DNA of 64,000 nt from Bacteroidota bacterium (GTDB taxonomy: Bacteria > Bacteroidota > Bacteroidia > Sphingobacteriales > Sphingobacteriaceae): NCBI GenBank assembly GCA_013289045.1, contig JABDAU010000003.1:23528-87527 (forward strand), read 5' to 3'. Each line of letters starts with the position of its first letter. The first letter of the stretch is position 1. A program made the translations under genes and the position numbers. The notes below the pieces were generated by a model that did not search any database, had not been told where the DNA came from, and worked only from the letters and a program-made list of their open reading frames with translations. Of the stretch, positions 45,647-55,596 are shown piece after piece.

Positions 45647-47362
45647 ATGAACAAAACAATTATCATAAATATAAACGGCACCGTCTTCCACATTGAAGAG
45701 GATGCCTACGAGATACTTAAGGGCTACATGACCAACGTGAAGCGCCATTTTATGAACTCGGCCGACAGCCTGGAGATCACCACCGATATTGAGAACCGCA
45801 TTGCCGAAATGTTTAACGAGCTCTTATTAAAAGAAGGCAAACAGGTTATAGTGGATGTGGACGTAAATAACGTAATAGAGCAGATGGGCCATGTTGAAGA
45901 TTTTGAAGAGTTTGCAGACGATAATGCCGCAGGTAGCACCTTTAATTATAATACCGGCGAACGCCGCCTGTTCCGCGACCCGGACGACCGTATCGTAAGT
46001 GGCGTTTGCTCGGGCATCGCCAACTATTTTAATATGCAGCCGGTTTGGATACGGCTGGCCTTTGCACTCACCTTCTTTTTCTTCGGTTCAGGGCTATTGC
46101 TATACATTATATTATGGATAGTAATACCACAAGCTGTTACACGCGCCGATCGTATGGCTATGCGCGGCCAACGCCCCGATCTGCATGGTTTTAAAATGAA
46201 CCTGCAGGAAGAAATGAGCGCTGTACGCGGCCATTTTAACAATCTGCAAGAGGAAGCGCGCCCATTTGTGTACAGGGCACGCGATTTCGCCGGCGACTTT
46301 GCCGGTCACCTGGCGCAATTTTTTAACGGCGCCGGTAAAGTATTGATCAAAATTGTGGGCACAATGTTTTTGCTTGCCTTTTTTGGGATGGCTATTGCTC
46401 TTGTAGTGGCGCTTGTTGCCTTTGTTGGTTTTGGCCAGGCGCGCTACAGCCATCTCTTCCCCTTTAGCATAGTTGAAAATTATCATGCATACTGGATCTA
46501 TATAAGTGCCTTCCTCACCGCATTTATACCGGTAATGGTAATTATACTGGTGCTGATATCTGCCATATTCGGCACACGCTCGGTAAACCGCTCATCAGCA
46601 ACCACATTATTGATCGTTTGGCTGTTTGCATTAGGCATGTTTATCTTCTATGCGGCCCAGGCAGCAGGAAATTTCAAAACAAGGGCAAGCTTTAGCGAAA
46701 CGATCAAATTAAAGCCTACTTCCGATAATGTATACCACCTTACACTAAATGATGTAAAGTACTTAACACATGACGACAGCATACGGCTGAATGTAAATGA
46801 CCGTTTCCATGGTATGATCATCAAGAATAATGACGACGATGATCCGGAACCACGCAACGTGAATATCAATATCGTACAAAGCGACAGTAACCAGCCGGAA
46901 CTGGTTGAAGAATTCAGCGCACAGGGCCCGGATTATGAAACAGCATTACTGAATGCCCGCAACGCCAGTTATCTGTTTGTTCAAAAGGATTCTGTTTTGC
47001 AGTTTAATAGTAAACTGATGCGTAAACACGATGAATACTGGCACGCTGAGGCGATCGACATCACGCTTAAATTGCCGTTAAATGCTAAAGTAGTAGTTGA
47101 TCAAAATCTGAATGACCGCATCGGCATAGATGGTGTGAATGTGTATGAGTGCAAGGAGACTAATAAAATGGAAAAAGCTACCTCTGCTATATTTGTGATC
47201 ACCAATAACGGCATGCAATGTAAGGTTGATACTGTGGTAACTATGCCTACAGCAAAACAACAGGATTCGGTAAACAAAGCCGAAAAAGTACAAGCTATTG
47301 CCAGGTATCGCGCACAGATCGATTCGCTTGCAAAAAGGGCCGACAGTTTAAGCCGTAAATAA
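45647..47362 (+). CDS. PspC-domain membrane protein
   Basis: 571 residues. The N-terminal region (residues 1-105) is a conserved cytoplasmic segment (VFHIEEDAYEILKGYMTNV, TDIENRIAEMFNELL). The PspC domain lies at about 105-170 (RRLFRDPDDRIVSGVCSGIANYFNMQPVWIRLAF), with its membrane helix. Further helices lie near residues 225-250, 277-305 and 317-338, followed by a soluble C-terminal domain of about 230 residues. PspC proteins act in envelope-stress sensing. The gene follows padR by 60 bp and is presumably repressed by it. Confidence 0.9.
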   Translation: MNKTIIININGTVFHIEEDAYEILKGYMTNVKRHFMNSADSLEITTDIENRIAEMFNELLLKEGKQVIVDVDVNNVIEQMGHVEDFEEFADDNAAGSTFNYNTGERRLFRDPDDRIVSGVCSGIANYFNMQPVWIRLAFALTFFFFGSGLLLYIILWIVIPQAVTRADRMAMRGQRPDLHGFKMNLQEEMSAVRGHFNNLQEEARPFVYRARDFAGDFAGHLAQFFNGAGKVLIKIVGTMFLLAFFGMAIALVVALVAFVGFGQARYSHLFPFSIVENYHAYWIYISAFLTAFIPVMVIILVLISAIFGTRSVNRSSATTLLIVWLFALGMFIFYAAQAAGNFKTRASFSETIKLKPTSDNVYHLTLNDVKYLTHDDSIRLNVNDRFHGMIIKNNDDDDPEPRNVNINIVQSDSNQPELVEEFSAQGPDYETALLNARNASYLFVQKDSVLQFNSKLMRKHDEYWHAEAIDITLKLPLNAKVVVDQNLNDRIGIDGVNVYECKETNKMEKATSAIFVITNNGMQCKVDTVVTMPTAKQQDSVNKAEKVQAIARYRAQIDSLAKRADSLSRK

Positions 47363-47366
47363 AACA

Positions 47367-47573
47367 ATGAAAATACCGGTAAAATATATAATGGGCCCGC
47401 TGCTTATCGGCGGGTTCATTATCTCTTTATGCTTTACCATTTCTGCCTTATATAAAGTGAAGCCGACCCCGGCCCACAACACATCATTCAAAAAAGGCAC
47501 TGCCTTTCATGCCGTGGAAAATGATGCGCCCGTTTTCTGCATCAATATGCTGAAAAAGCTCATTGCGCATTAA
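47367..47573 (+). CDS. Small single-span membrane protein
   Basis: 68 residues with one hydrophobic helix near residues 9-29 (MGPLLIGGFIISLCFTISALY) and a basic tail. It starts 4 bp after the PspC gene, which supports it being translated as the third gene of the padR operon. No family recognised. Confidence 0.6.
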   Translation: MKIPVKYIMGPLLIGGFIISLCFTISALYKVKPTPAHNTSFKKGTAFHAVENDAPVFCINMLKKLIAH

Positions 47574-47883
47574 AAATGTAAAATTTTCTGTAACCTTAGG
47601 CATATCCCGTGCATCTTATAAACAAACAGCCGCAATCAGGTTTATTCGGCCCGGTGGTCATCTCAACTCGTCCACTGGTCAAAAAAAATTGAATAAAAAG
47701 CATTTGTGCCGTTGTTTTGAAGTATAAAAACAAAACACAAAAAGAAACTAACAGACTGAAAAGAAATTTATCTCACTAACATAAACGGCTAAACAACCGG
47801 CAATCACTAATCTTCATTATCGATCTTAAAAAGATGAAAAAATCTTTAATGGGGATGTTTTTGCCAAAAATTTTAAACTGACA
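47574..47883. other. Gene-free interval before the TonB-type receptor
   Basis: 310 bp with no convincing gene, terminator or consensus -7 box. Confidence 0.4.
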
Positions 47884-50334
47884 ATGAAAACACTCATCAT
47901 AAAACTATCTTCTATCACGGCAATTGTGCTGGCCTGCTTTACTACAGGCAAGGCGCAAACGGCCATAACATCAGCAAAAGTAACCGGCTCAGTAGTCGAT
48001 GCCCAGGGGCCTGTAGGCTACACCACCGTAAGCATTATGCGCGCAAAAGACTCAACCATCGTTGCAGGCACCTTAACTACCGAAGCAGGCGCTTTCACGT
48101 TCGATCATATCCGTAATGGCATTTACCTGGTAAGGGCGCAGGGCATCGGCTATCAAAACACTTTCAGCAAACCATTTTCTGTGAGCAATAACACGCCGGC
48201 CATTACCGTACCTGTTATTCGTATGGTTTCATCCAATCGTACTTTAGGTACTGTAAGCGTAGTTGCGGCCAAACCCCTCATCGAGCACCAGGCTGATAAG
48301 ATCGTGATGAATGTTGCAGGCAGCGTGCTGGCGGCAGGTAATTCGGCAATGGATATACTGGAACGCGCGCCGGGCGTAAGCGTGGATAAAGACGACAACA
48401 TCAGTCTGCGCGGCAAGCAAGGCGTAACCGTAATGATCAACGATAAGCTGACCTATCTTTCAGCACAGCAATTGGCTACACTTTTAAGGTCGACGGATGG
48501 AAACAGCATTCAATCTATCGAGCTGATCACTAACCCATCCGCCAAATATGATGCGGCAGGTAATTCGGGCATTATCAATATCAAACTAAAGAAAAATAAA
48601 GAAAGCGGCACTAACGGCAGCCTTATTGCAAGCGGTGGCTTCTCTGCCTATACTAATGACAATACTACGCTGACGCTGAACCACAAACAAGGCAACCTGA
48701 ATGTATTCGGCAGCTTTAACCATGGCGATAATGAAAATGGCCGCGACCTGAATATTATGCGTACTGTGAGTGACAGCGGCAAATCAACCTATTTTAACCA
48801 ATATAACTATATGAAGCATGATAACCATTGGAACAACTACCGTTTCGGTGCGGATTATGATCTTTCATCAAAAAACACTATCGGCTTTATTGTGAACGGC
48901 TATTTCAATACCGAACAGGATGACAACGATGATAATACTTATATCGGCTCGGCGCCCGGCGAAGTGGATTCACTCCAAAAAACACCCGGCGTATTTAAGC
49001 AATCGTATAAAGATTTTGCCATTAACCTGAACGACCGCTGGAAACTGGATACCGCCGGCCAGGAACTAAACATCGACCTGGATTATTCCAAGTTCAATAA
49101 TAACAGTAATAACTCCTATATAACTACCTTTTTTGTGACAGATGGCTCACAGCCGCCGCCTCAGCAATTTTTACAGGAGCAAACACCATCAACTATCGAT
49201 ATACATACCGCTAAAGCGGATTACAGCAAACCGCTAAGCAAAACGGTAAACCTGGAAGCCGGTGTAAAATTCAGTGATGTAAAAACAGATAATGACCTGG
49301 AAGCGCAAAAGCTTCAAAACGGAGTCTATGTAAATGACACGACCAAAACCAACCGCTTTATATATGACGAAAAAATTGATGCCGCATATGTGAATTTGAA
49401 GAAAAGCTTTAAAAACACTTCGGTACAGGTAGGTTTGCGTGCAGAATACACCCAATCGCGCGGTGATTTGGTAACCCAGGATTCGGTTGCAGAGCGTAAA
49501 TACCTCAATTTATTTCCAAGCTTCTTTTTGAACCATACCTTTTCGGATAAAAACGAGATGAGCTTTTCTTATAGCCGCCGTATCGACCGCCCAAGCTATG
49601 AGGATCTGAACCCATTTGTTTATTATCTCGATCAGTATACTTATCAAAAAGGCAACCCGTTCCTGAGGCCGCAGTACACCAACAACTTCGAGCTGGATTA
49701 TACCTATAATAAAACTTTGAATGTAAGCCTGAACTATTCGCACACCGGCGACGCGATCACCGAGATCATTTTGACAAATGCCGCCACAAAAGCGACTTAT
49801 CAAACTACGCTCAACCTGCAAACACAGGAGTCATATTCATTGGATGTTAATTCGCCTTATACCATCAGCAAATGGTGGAGCGGTAATATTGAGCTGAATG
49901 TTTTCGACTTGCAATTTAGGTCCGACTCATTATTCGGTGGAAATCTGAGCGATGGCAAGATCGCTTACCAGATTAAGGCTACACAAACCTTCACGTTTGC
50001 GGGTATTAAAGCAGAACTGTTTACACGTTACAATTCATCAATGATTTATGGGATTTATCATTTAGATCCACGCTGGTCGAATGATATTGGTTTCAGCAAG
50101 TCATTCTATCAAAAAAAGCTGAACGTAAAATTTGCAGTGACTGATGTATTCAATACATGGTCGAACAACCTGAGTGCTAATTACCAGGCAGATAATTTCG
50201 CCATCAGGCAAAAAGGCCAAACACGCGGCGCAAGGCTAACGCTAACCTACAATTTTGGTAACAGTAAAATAAAAGCCAGTGAACACAAAAGTGGCGCTGA
50301 AGATGAGAGCCAAAGGGTGAAGGGGAATAATTAG
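47884..50334 (+). CDS. TonB-dependent receptor, outer-membrane beta-barrel family
   Basis: 816 residues. Signal peptide ending GKAQT; a CarboxypepD_reg-like domain at about 33-110 (VTGSVVDAQGPVGYTTVSIMR, TTEAGAFTFDHIRNGIYLVRA); a plug-like region at 125-240 (DILERAPGVSVDKDDNISLRG, SIELITNPSAKYDAAGNSGIIN); then an OMP_b-brl_3 type barrel (FSYSRRIDRPSYEDLNPF, YQKGNPFLRPQYTNNFELDY). Members are outer-membrane transporters of uncertain cargo. The frame ends in a charged tail after the last strand. A repeat-derived hairpin follows. Confidence 0.9.
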   Translation: MKTLIIKLSSITAIVLACFTTGKAQTAITSAKVTGSVVDAQGPVGYTTVSIMRAKDSTIVAGTLTTEAGAFTFDHIRNGIYLVRAQGIGYQNTFSKPFSVSNNTPAITVPVIRMVSSNRTLGTVSVVAAKPLIEHQADKIVMNVAGSVLAAGNSAMDILERAPGVSVDKDDNISLRGKQGVTVMINDKLTYLSAQQLATLLRSTDGNSIQSIELITNPSAKYDAAGNSGIINIKLKKNKESGTNGSLIASGGFSAYTNDNTTLTLNHKQGNLNVFGSFNHGDNENGRDLNIMRTVSDSGKSTYFNQYNYMKHDNHWNNYRFGADYDLSSKNTIGFIVNGYFNTEQDDNDDNTYIGSAPGEVDSLQKTPGVFKQSYKDFAINLNDRWKLDTAGQELNIDLDYSKFNNNSNNSYITTFFVTDGSQPPPQQFLQEQTPSTIDIHTAKADYSKPLSKTVNLEAGVKFSDVKTDNDLEAQKLQNGVYVNDTTKTNRFIYDEKIDAAYVNLKKSFKNTSVQVGLRAEYTQSRGDLVTQDSVAERKYLNLFPSFFLNHTFSDKNEMSFSYSRRIDRPSYEDLNPFVYYLDQYTYQKGNPFLRPQYTNNFELDYTYNKTLNVSLNYSHTGDAITEIILTNAATKATYQTTLNLQTQESYSLDVNSPYTISKWWSGNIELNVFDLQFRSDSLFGGNLSDGKIAYQIKATQTFTFAGIKAELFTRYNSSMIYGIYHLDPRWSNDIGFSKSFYQKKLNVKFAVTDVFNTWSNNLSANYQADNFAIRQKGQTRGARLTLTYNFGNSKIKASEHKSGAEDESQRVKGNN

Positions 50335-50348
50335 TAGCATTGGGGAGA

Positions 50349-50413
50349 AGTAGCAGTAGAAAGTGGCAGTAGCAGTCGACGTCGAAAAAAAGACTGCAAC
50401 TGCTACTGCTACT
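50349..50413. repeat. Inverted pair of 6-bp-unit arrays
   Basis: 50349-50377 contains AGTAGC, AGTAGA and related units ending GCAGTC; 50392-50413 carries the same units inverted. Together they form a long hairpin between the convergent receptor and DUF4142 genes and may serve as a terminator for both. Confidence 0.65.
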
Positions 50414-50422
50414 TAATGAAGA

Positions 50423-51007
50423 TTACTTCATGTTAGCATGTATCTTATTGATAGCATCTAAGTGCGATTGTACGATTGGTGCAGTTTTGGCGGCGAATGC
50501 TTTTAAAGTAGTATCGCTGCCATTTTTTGCTTCGCCATTCATCAGGTCGAGCGTTTTCTTGTGGCCGTCTATCATAGCATCCACATAAGCCTTATCAAAG
50601 TCAGCACCGTTCTTTTTGCTTAGCTCGTCCATTTTTTTAATGTGGGCGCTGTCCGGTTCGGTTGGCAGGGTGATGTTTTTGGTTTTAGCTATAGCCATCA
50701 GCTCATCATTTGCTTTGCTATGGTCGGTAACCATCATATTGGCAAAATCTTTTATCGAAGCATTGGTGGTTTTTGTTAAGGCCAGTTTGCCTAAAGCAAC
50801 TTCGGCCATACCGCCATTGGCAGCAGCAGTAGCAAATTTAGCATCATCGCTGTTTACGGCTATACCGCCGGTATTCATTGCGTTTGAGGTGGTGTCCTTG
50901 GTTTTGTTCAAACTGTCGGCTGTGTCTTTAGCATCTTTTGCGTGGTTACATGACTGGAAAGCCAGCGCTGCGCCGGCTATCAGTAAAGTGAAGGTGATCT
51001 TTTTCAT
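50423..51007 (-). CDS. DUF4142 putative lipoprotein
   Basis: 194 residues with lipobox AFQSC near residue 20. The DUF4142 core (AAANGGMAEVALGKLALTKTTNASIKDFANMMVTDHSKAND) and the C-terminal VQSHLDAINKIH segment form a ferritin-like helical bundle. The family is linked to stationary-phase or stress conditions, but no activity is established. It follows a small gene by 24 bp on the minus strand, close to the manganese catalase. Confidence 0.88.
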   Translation of the reverse strand: MKKITFTLLIAGAALAFQSCNHAKDAKDTADSLNKTKDTTSNAMNTGGIAVNSDDAKFATAAANGGMAEVALGKLALTKTTNASIKDFANMMVTDHSKANDELMAIAKTKNITLPTEPDSAHIKKMDELSKKNGADFDKAYVDAMIDGHKKTLDLMNGEAKNGSDTTLKAFAAKTAPIVQSHLDAINKIHANMK

Positions 51008-51031
51008 AGTTTTTAGTGTTTATATTAAATG

Positions 51032-51379
51032 TTACTTGTTTGGTATGTTCCAAAGCGCAGGGTTAGTGCGTACATGGCTTAACATCTCTATTATCTGCTC
51101 CACCTCATCACTGCTAAGCTCCAACTGCCCATCGGCAGTATAAGTAAAAAGCCTGTTTGGCATTTCAAAGGTGATATAGCCATAATAATTAGGGTCAGTA
51201 ATAGCTTCCAGGTGCAATGTACTCTCCTTACTGCGGGCAGCTAACGGGTTACCGAGGCCTGTGTCTTTAAAAACACTGTACGTATGTGTAATAATGACAT
51301 GGCCGTCGAGATGAGCGGCAGTGTCCGGGATGATCATAAACGATAACCCATCGCCAAGTTTGAAATATAAGGGAATCAT
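51032..51379 (-). CDS. Conserved-looking hypothetical protein
   Basis: 115 residues, no signal peptide. The sequence is a plausible small folded protein (VIITHTYSVFKDTGLG, DEVEQIIEMLSHVRTNPALWNIP). It lies 24 bp upstream of the DUF4142 gene in the same direction, so the two are probably cotranscribed. No family recognised. Confidence 0.6.
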   Translation of the reverse strand: MIPLYFKLGDGLSFMIIPDTAAHLDGHVIITHTYSVFKDTGLGNPLAARSKESTLHLEAITDPNYYGYITFEMPNRLFTYTADGQLELSSDEVEQIIEMLSHVRTNPALWNIPNK

Positions 51380-51642
51380 CTCACTATTTATTATTTATAG
51401 CTGCCCAAAGCTGATGCCCCCTTGCTTTCAACCTGCATGGTTAGTGGATAGATAACTGTTAAATAATCTCAATTGTTTTACATTGGAGTTAATAATTGAA
51501 TTAATTATTTCACAACAAATTAAATTAGAAGTTAAAACATTTCAAGTAACAGGCGGTTATTATTAGCACATTATAAGTTTTCTTAACGGGGATCTTATCC
51601 TGGGAATTAATCAAATTACTTACTATTAAAAACACACTAACC

Positions 51643-52584
51643 ATGTTTCATCATGTAAAAGACCTACAATTTAATGCCAGGGTTTCCCGCCCTGACCCGC
51701 GCTTTGCTAACCTTCTGTTGGAGCAATTTGGCGGGGAGAACGGCGAACTGGCCGCAGCCATGCAATACTTCACACAGGCGTTCGGCGCAAAGGCTGCGCA
51801 CCCGGATAAATACGATATGCTGATGGATATTGCCACTGAGGAATTCAGCCATTTGGAGATCGTCGGCGCCACCATCCAGATGCTGCTAAAAGGCGTGAAC
51901 GGCGAATTAAAGAATGCGGCCGACACTTCCGAGATCATGCAGGTAATGGAGGGCAAGGCAACAAAAGAAAACATCATCCACCAGGCGCTAACCGCTAATC
52001 CGCAATTTGTGATCATTACCGGCGGTGGCGTAACCCCGCGCAACAGCCAGGGCATTCCATGGTGCGCATCGTATGTAAATTCAAACGGCGACCTGACGGT
52101 TGACCTCCGTACCAATCTTGCATCGGAATCGAGGGCCAAGCTGGTTTACGAGCACCTGATGAAATTTACGGATGATCCGTATATCCACGAAACGCTGTCT
52201 TTCCTGATGACGCGTGAGGTAACCCACTACAAAATGTTCGAAGCAGCGTTAAATAGCATTCCCGACAATTTTCCTCCGGGTGTATTGGCCGCTGATCCAC
52301 GCTTTTTACAGAATACTTATAACATGTCTGCCGGTACTGTACGCGGTCCGTGGAATGAAGGTGAAATGCCGGGTTTGGGTAAAGAATTTGAATATGTTGC
52401 CGATCCGCTTTCGCAGACCAGGGAAACCAAAGGAAATACCGAATTGCCAGACCCTAAGAAAAAAGACCTCCAGGATGCTGAAAAGCTGAATAAAGAAATG
52501 AGCGAAGTAAAAAGTAACGAGGAAAAGAAAGCGGAGCCAAAAGGCGTGGCACAATGGAGTACTTATGCCGACCCGCAAGATTAA
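51643..52584 (+). CDS. Manganese catalase
   Basis: 313 residues. The dimanganese four-helix bundle ligands are visible in order: Glu in GGENGELAAAMQYF, Glu and His in ATEEFSHLEIV, Glu and His in TREVTHYKMFEAAL. The enzyme disproportionates hydrogen peroxide in the cytoplasm without haem. After the catalytic core comes a family-typical segment (FSTRPDP-type MSAGTVRGPWNEGE) and a charged tail rich in Lys and Glu. It precedes the DUF892 gene by 29 bp, forming an oxidative-stress pair. Confidence 0.95.
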   Translation: MFHHVKDLQFNARVSRPDPRFANLLLEQFGGENGELAAAMQYFTQAFGAKAAHPDKYDMLMDIATEEFSHLEIVGATIQMLLKGVNGELKNAADTSEIMQVMEGKATKENIIHQALTANPQFVIITGGGVTPRNSQGIPWCASYVNSNGDLTVDLRTNLASESRAKLVYEHLMKFTDDPYIHETLSFLMTREVTHYKMFEAALNSIPDNFPPGVLAADPRFLQNTYNMSAGTVRGPWNEGEMPGLGKEFEYVADPLSQTRETKGNTELPDPKKKDLQDAEKLNKEMSEVKSNEEKKAEPKGVAQWSTYADPQD

Positions 52585-52613
52585 TAATTACACACACACT
52601 AAAATAAATACCT

Positions 52614-53156
52614 ATGAAAACTGCAACAAGCAAAAAAGGGCCGTCAAAGACCGGCAAAATGGAGAATTCTGAATTTCATAAATTCTTCGTTGACGAATTA
52701 AAGGACATTTACTGGGCCGAAAAGCACCTGGCAAAAGCGCTTCCAAAAATGAAAAAATACGCCACAAGCCCTGAGCTTGCCGCGGCATTTGACAAACATG
52801 CCACTGAAACCGAAACGCACATTGCCACGCTTGAAAAAGCTTTTGAGCTATTGGATGAGAAAGCAGTAGCAAAAAAATGCGATGCGATGGCCGGCTTATT
52901 AGAAGAAGCAAACGGCATTGTTGAAGAGACTGAAAAAGGCACCATGATACGTGACGCCGGTTTGATCCTCGCTGCACAAAAGGTTGAGCACTACGAGATA
53001 GCAACCTATGGCGCCCTTAGTGTTTTTGCTGCAACTATGGGGCATGCTGATGTGGCCGATCTTTTAGCACAAACGTTAGAAAACGAAAAAGCAACCGACG
53101 CAGCACTGACGGAGTTAGCTGAAAGCATTATTAACGAAGCTGCAGTAGCAGAATAA
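52614..53156 (+). CDS. DUF892 (YciE/YciF) ferritin-like protein
   Basis: 180 residues. A charged N-terminus of about 18 residues (KTATSKKGPSKTGKM) precedes the domain FFVDELKDIYWAEKHLAKALPKM. The ferritin-like pattern continues with HATETETHIATLEKAFELL and AAQKVEHYEIATYG, supplying the Glu and His residues expected for a di-iron site. The family is stress-inducible; its reaction is unproven. Cotranscribed with manganese catalase and followed by a strong terminator. Confidence 0.92.
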   Translation: MKTATSKKGPSKTGKMENSEFHKFFVDELKDIYWAEKHLAKALPKMKKYATSPELAAAFDKHATETETHIATLEKAFELLDEKAVAKKCDAMAGLLEEANGIVEETEKGTMIRDAGLILAAQKVEHYEIATYGALSVFAATMGHADVADLLAQTLENEKATDAALTELAESIINEAAVAE

Positions 53157-53170
53157 CGATCGAAAAATGT

Positions 53171-53212
53171 AAAAAACAGAAAGCTGCCTGCAAAGGCGGC
53201 TTTCTGTTTTTT
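53171..53212 (+). terminator. Terminator after the catalase-DUF892 operon
   Basis: An 18-bp arm (53171-53188) pairs with 53195-53212 with one wobble around a 6-nt loop, and ends in six T residues. Confidence 0.9.
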
Positions 53213-53290
53213 CAACCTGCCCCTCTCGTACCGGTCATTCGTACAGTAATTTTTATTTGTAGTGCGCTTCGCCGTTTAGCGGGGGCTGAT

Positions 53291-53298
53291 TACATTTG
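53291..53298 (+). promoter_or_regulatory. -7 promoter box for recQ
   Basis: TACATTTG matches TAnnTTTG. It begins 13 bp before the recQ ATG, predicting a transcript starting at or one base before the start codon. Confidence 0.5.
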
Positions 53299-53303
53299 CA
53301 GAT

Positions 53304-55451
53304 ATGTCACCTAAACAGGCCCTGCAAAAATATTTTGGTTACAGCGAGTTCCGGCACCGGCAGGAGGACATTGTTCAGCATGTTTTGGATGGTAAGGATG
53401 TGATGGTGCTGATGCCTACCGGCGGAGGTAAATCGCTTTGCTACCAGCTACCCGCCGTGATGCTGAATGGCCTGACCATCGTTATCTCCCCGCTCATCGC
53501 GCTGATGAAGGACCAGGTCGACAGCCTGAACGTGAATGGCATACCGGCAGGGTTTTATAATTCCACCCAATCGCCGGGTGAGCAAAGCGAAGTTATCAGC
53601 AAGCTTCGTCGCAACGAGATCAAGTTGCTTTACCTGGCGCCTGAACGTTTGTTCGGATCTGAAAATAAACTGGTAGAGTTTTTGACATCGCTGCCTGTTG
53701 TGCAGATCGCTATTGACGAGGCGCATTGTATATCGCATTGGGGCCACGATTTCAGGCCCGAATACCTGGCGCTGGCAGGATTAAAGGATTACTTCCCAAG
53801 TGTACCGGTAATAGCCCTGACGGCTACTGCTGATAACCTCACCCAAAAAGATATCCTCGAAAAACTGAACCTACATTCGCCGGAGGTTTTCGTTTCATCA
53901 TTCAACCGTGAGAACATTACTTATAATGTTGTAAGGAAGAACAATAGTTTCTACCAGCTGCTCGATTTTTTGAACAAGCGCCGGGATGAGTCGGGTATTA
54001 TCTATTGCTTATCCCGCAAGAATACCGAGGAATTGGCTGCAGATTTGAAAAAACAGGGATTTTCGGCTGAAGCTTATCACGCGGGGTTGGATAACGCCAC
54101 CAAAGCCCGCAACCAGGAAGCATTCCTGCGCGACGAGGTAAAGATCATTGTAGCAACCATTGCCTTTGGCATGGGCATTAACAAATCGAACGTGCGCTAC
54201 GTGGTGCATATGAATCTGCCTAAAAATATCGAAGGCTATTACCAGGAAACGGGTCGCGCTGGTCGTGATGGTTTACCTTCAGAGGCGGTATTGTTCTTTT
54301 CTGCTGGCGACGCGATGAAATTAAAGGAATTTGCCAAAGTGGAAGGCAACCCGGAACAAAGCCGTATCATGCTGAAAAAGCTGGACGATATGGTAACTTA
54401 TTGTCAATTGCCAACCTGCCGCCGCCAGTTCCTGTTAAGATATTTTGATGAGGATGCGCCGGATCATTGCGGTTCATGCGATGTGTGCCTGACGGAAGTT
54501 ACCCGTTTTGATGGAACACTGATCGCACAAAAGGCATTATCAGCGGTAACACGTTTAAAAGAGCGTTTTGGCGCTAATTATGTGATCGATTTCCTGCGCG
54601 GCTCAAAAAGCGAGAAGATCTGGGAAGATCATAAGCAATTAAAAACCTATGGTATTGGTGCTGAAATCAGCAAAGCCAACTGGCAGCAATATTTCCGCGA
54701 GCTGGTGAGCATGGGTTACCTGGAGAAAAGCGATGACGAATATTCCGTATTAAAGCTTACCGCCAAAAGCGATGATGTATTAAAAGGCCGTCAGAAGGTT
54801 GAGCTGGTTGAAACGGAAATTATAGAAGAAAAACAGCAATACGCGCCATTGGCTTATGAGGTCGGACTGCTGAATGAATTGAAAAGCGTACGGCGTGATA
54901 TTGCCGCTCATGAAAATGTGCCGGCCTATATTATACTATCTGATGCTGCATTAATGGAAATGGCCACCTACCTGCCGCAAAGCATGGACGAACTGCGGCA
55001 CATATCCGGTTTCGGCGATGTGAAGCTGGCGCGTTATGGCCGCGAGCTTTTGGCCCCGGTAAAAAGTTATAGCCAGTCGCACGGGTTAGCATCCCGCATG
55101 CAGCAAAAGCAACGCAAGCCCGAGCGTAAACCACGCAGGGAAAAAGACGGGCCAAACGATACCAGTCGTGAGACGTTTAAGCTGTTTAAAGATGGTATGT
55201 CGATGGCCGAGATAGCCAGTCTGCGTAAACTTTCGCCGATGACGGTTGAAGGGCATCTCACCAATTTTATCCAAACCGGGGATTTGGATGTCTCGCAATT
55301 TGTGACCCATGATAAGCTGCTGGTGATAAAAGATGCTGTAGAAAAGTATGGCGATGAACGGCTTGCGCCTTTGAAAGAAATTTTGGGCGATGATTATAGT
55401 TATGTTGAGATTAAGGCGGTTGTGGCGTGGATGAAGGGGATGGAAAAGTAA
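53304..55451 (+). CDS. recQ: ATP-dependent DNA helicase RecQ
   Basis: 715 residues. Walker [15 protein letters not shown] near residue 37, DEAH box [18 protein letters not shown] near 138, and motif VI region [12 protein letters not shown] near 312. The zinc site has Cys residues in [10 protein letters not shown] and HCGSCDVC. The RQC winged helix follows, then the HRDC domain near 535-600 ([18 protein letters not shown]). A C-terminal helix-turn-helix domain lies near 630-700 ([20 protein letters not shown]). It unwinds DNA 3' to 5' in recombination repair. Length and order are normal for Bacteroidota. Confidence 0.96.
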   Translation: MSPKQALQKYFGYSEFRHRQEDIVQHVLDGKDVMVLMPTGGGKSLCYQLPAVMLNGLTIVISPLIALMKDQVDSLNVNGIPAGFYNSTQSPGEQSEVISKLRRNEIKLLYLAPERLFGSENKLVEFLTSLPVVQIAIDEAHCISHWGHDFRPEYLALAGLKDYFPSVPVIALTATADNLTQKDILEKLNLHSPEVFVSSFNRENITYNVVRKNNSFYQLLDFLNKRRDESGIIYCLSRKNTEELAADLKKQGFSAEAYHAGLDNATKARNQEAFLRDEVKIIVATIAFGMGINKSNVRYVVHMNLPKNIEGYYQETGRAGRDGLPSEAVLFFSAGDAMKLKEFAKVEGNPEQSRIMLKKLDDMVTYCQLPTCRRQFLLRYFDEDAPDHCGSCDVCLTEVTRFDGTLIAQKALSAVTRLKERFGANYVIDFLRGSKSEKIWEDHKQLKTYGIGAEISKANWQQYFRELVSMGYLEKSDDEYSVLKLTAKSDDVLKGRQKVELVETEIIEEKQQYAPLAYEVGLLNELKSVRRDIAAHENVPAYIILSDAALMEMATYLPQSMDELRHISGFGDVKLARYGRELLAPVKSYSQSHGLASRMQQKQRKPERKPRREKDGPNDTSRETFKLFKDGMSMAEIASLRKLSPMTVEGHLTNFIQTGDLDVSQFVTHDKLLVIKDAVEKYGDERLAPLKEILGDDYSYVEIKAVVAWMKGMEK

Positions 55452-55456
55452 ACAAT

Positions 55457-55553
55457 ACGTCATGCTGAACTTGTTTCAGCATCCCACAGACAGGTACATA
55501 ACATACGTGTACCGCTTTTATGATGAGGTCCCAAAACAAGTTCGGGATGACGT
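55457..55553. repeat. Inverted repeat between recQ and murF
   Basis: ACGTCATGCTGAACTTGTTT (55457-55476) pairs with 55534-55553 at 18 of 20 positions. The left half also folds on itself (GCTGAA, CTTGT, TTCAGC). I recall this type of sequence as a dispersed intergenic repeat in Bacteroidota; that was not checked. It could act as a transcription end for recQ. Confidence 0.65.
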
Positions 55554-55596
55554 TGATTATATAGATATATAGGATATCTCGTACCTTTATCATTAA

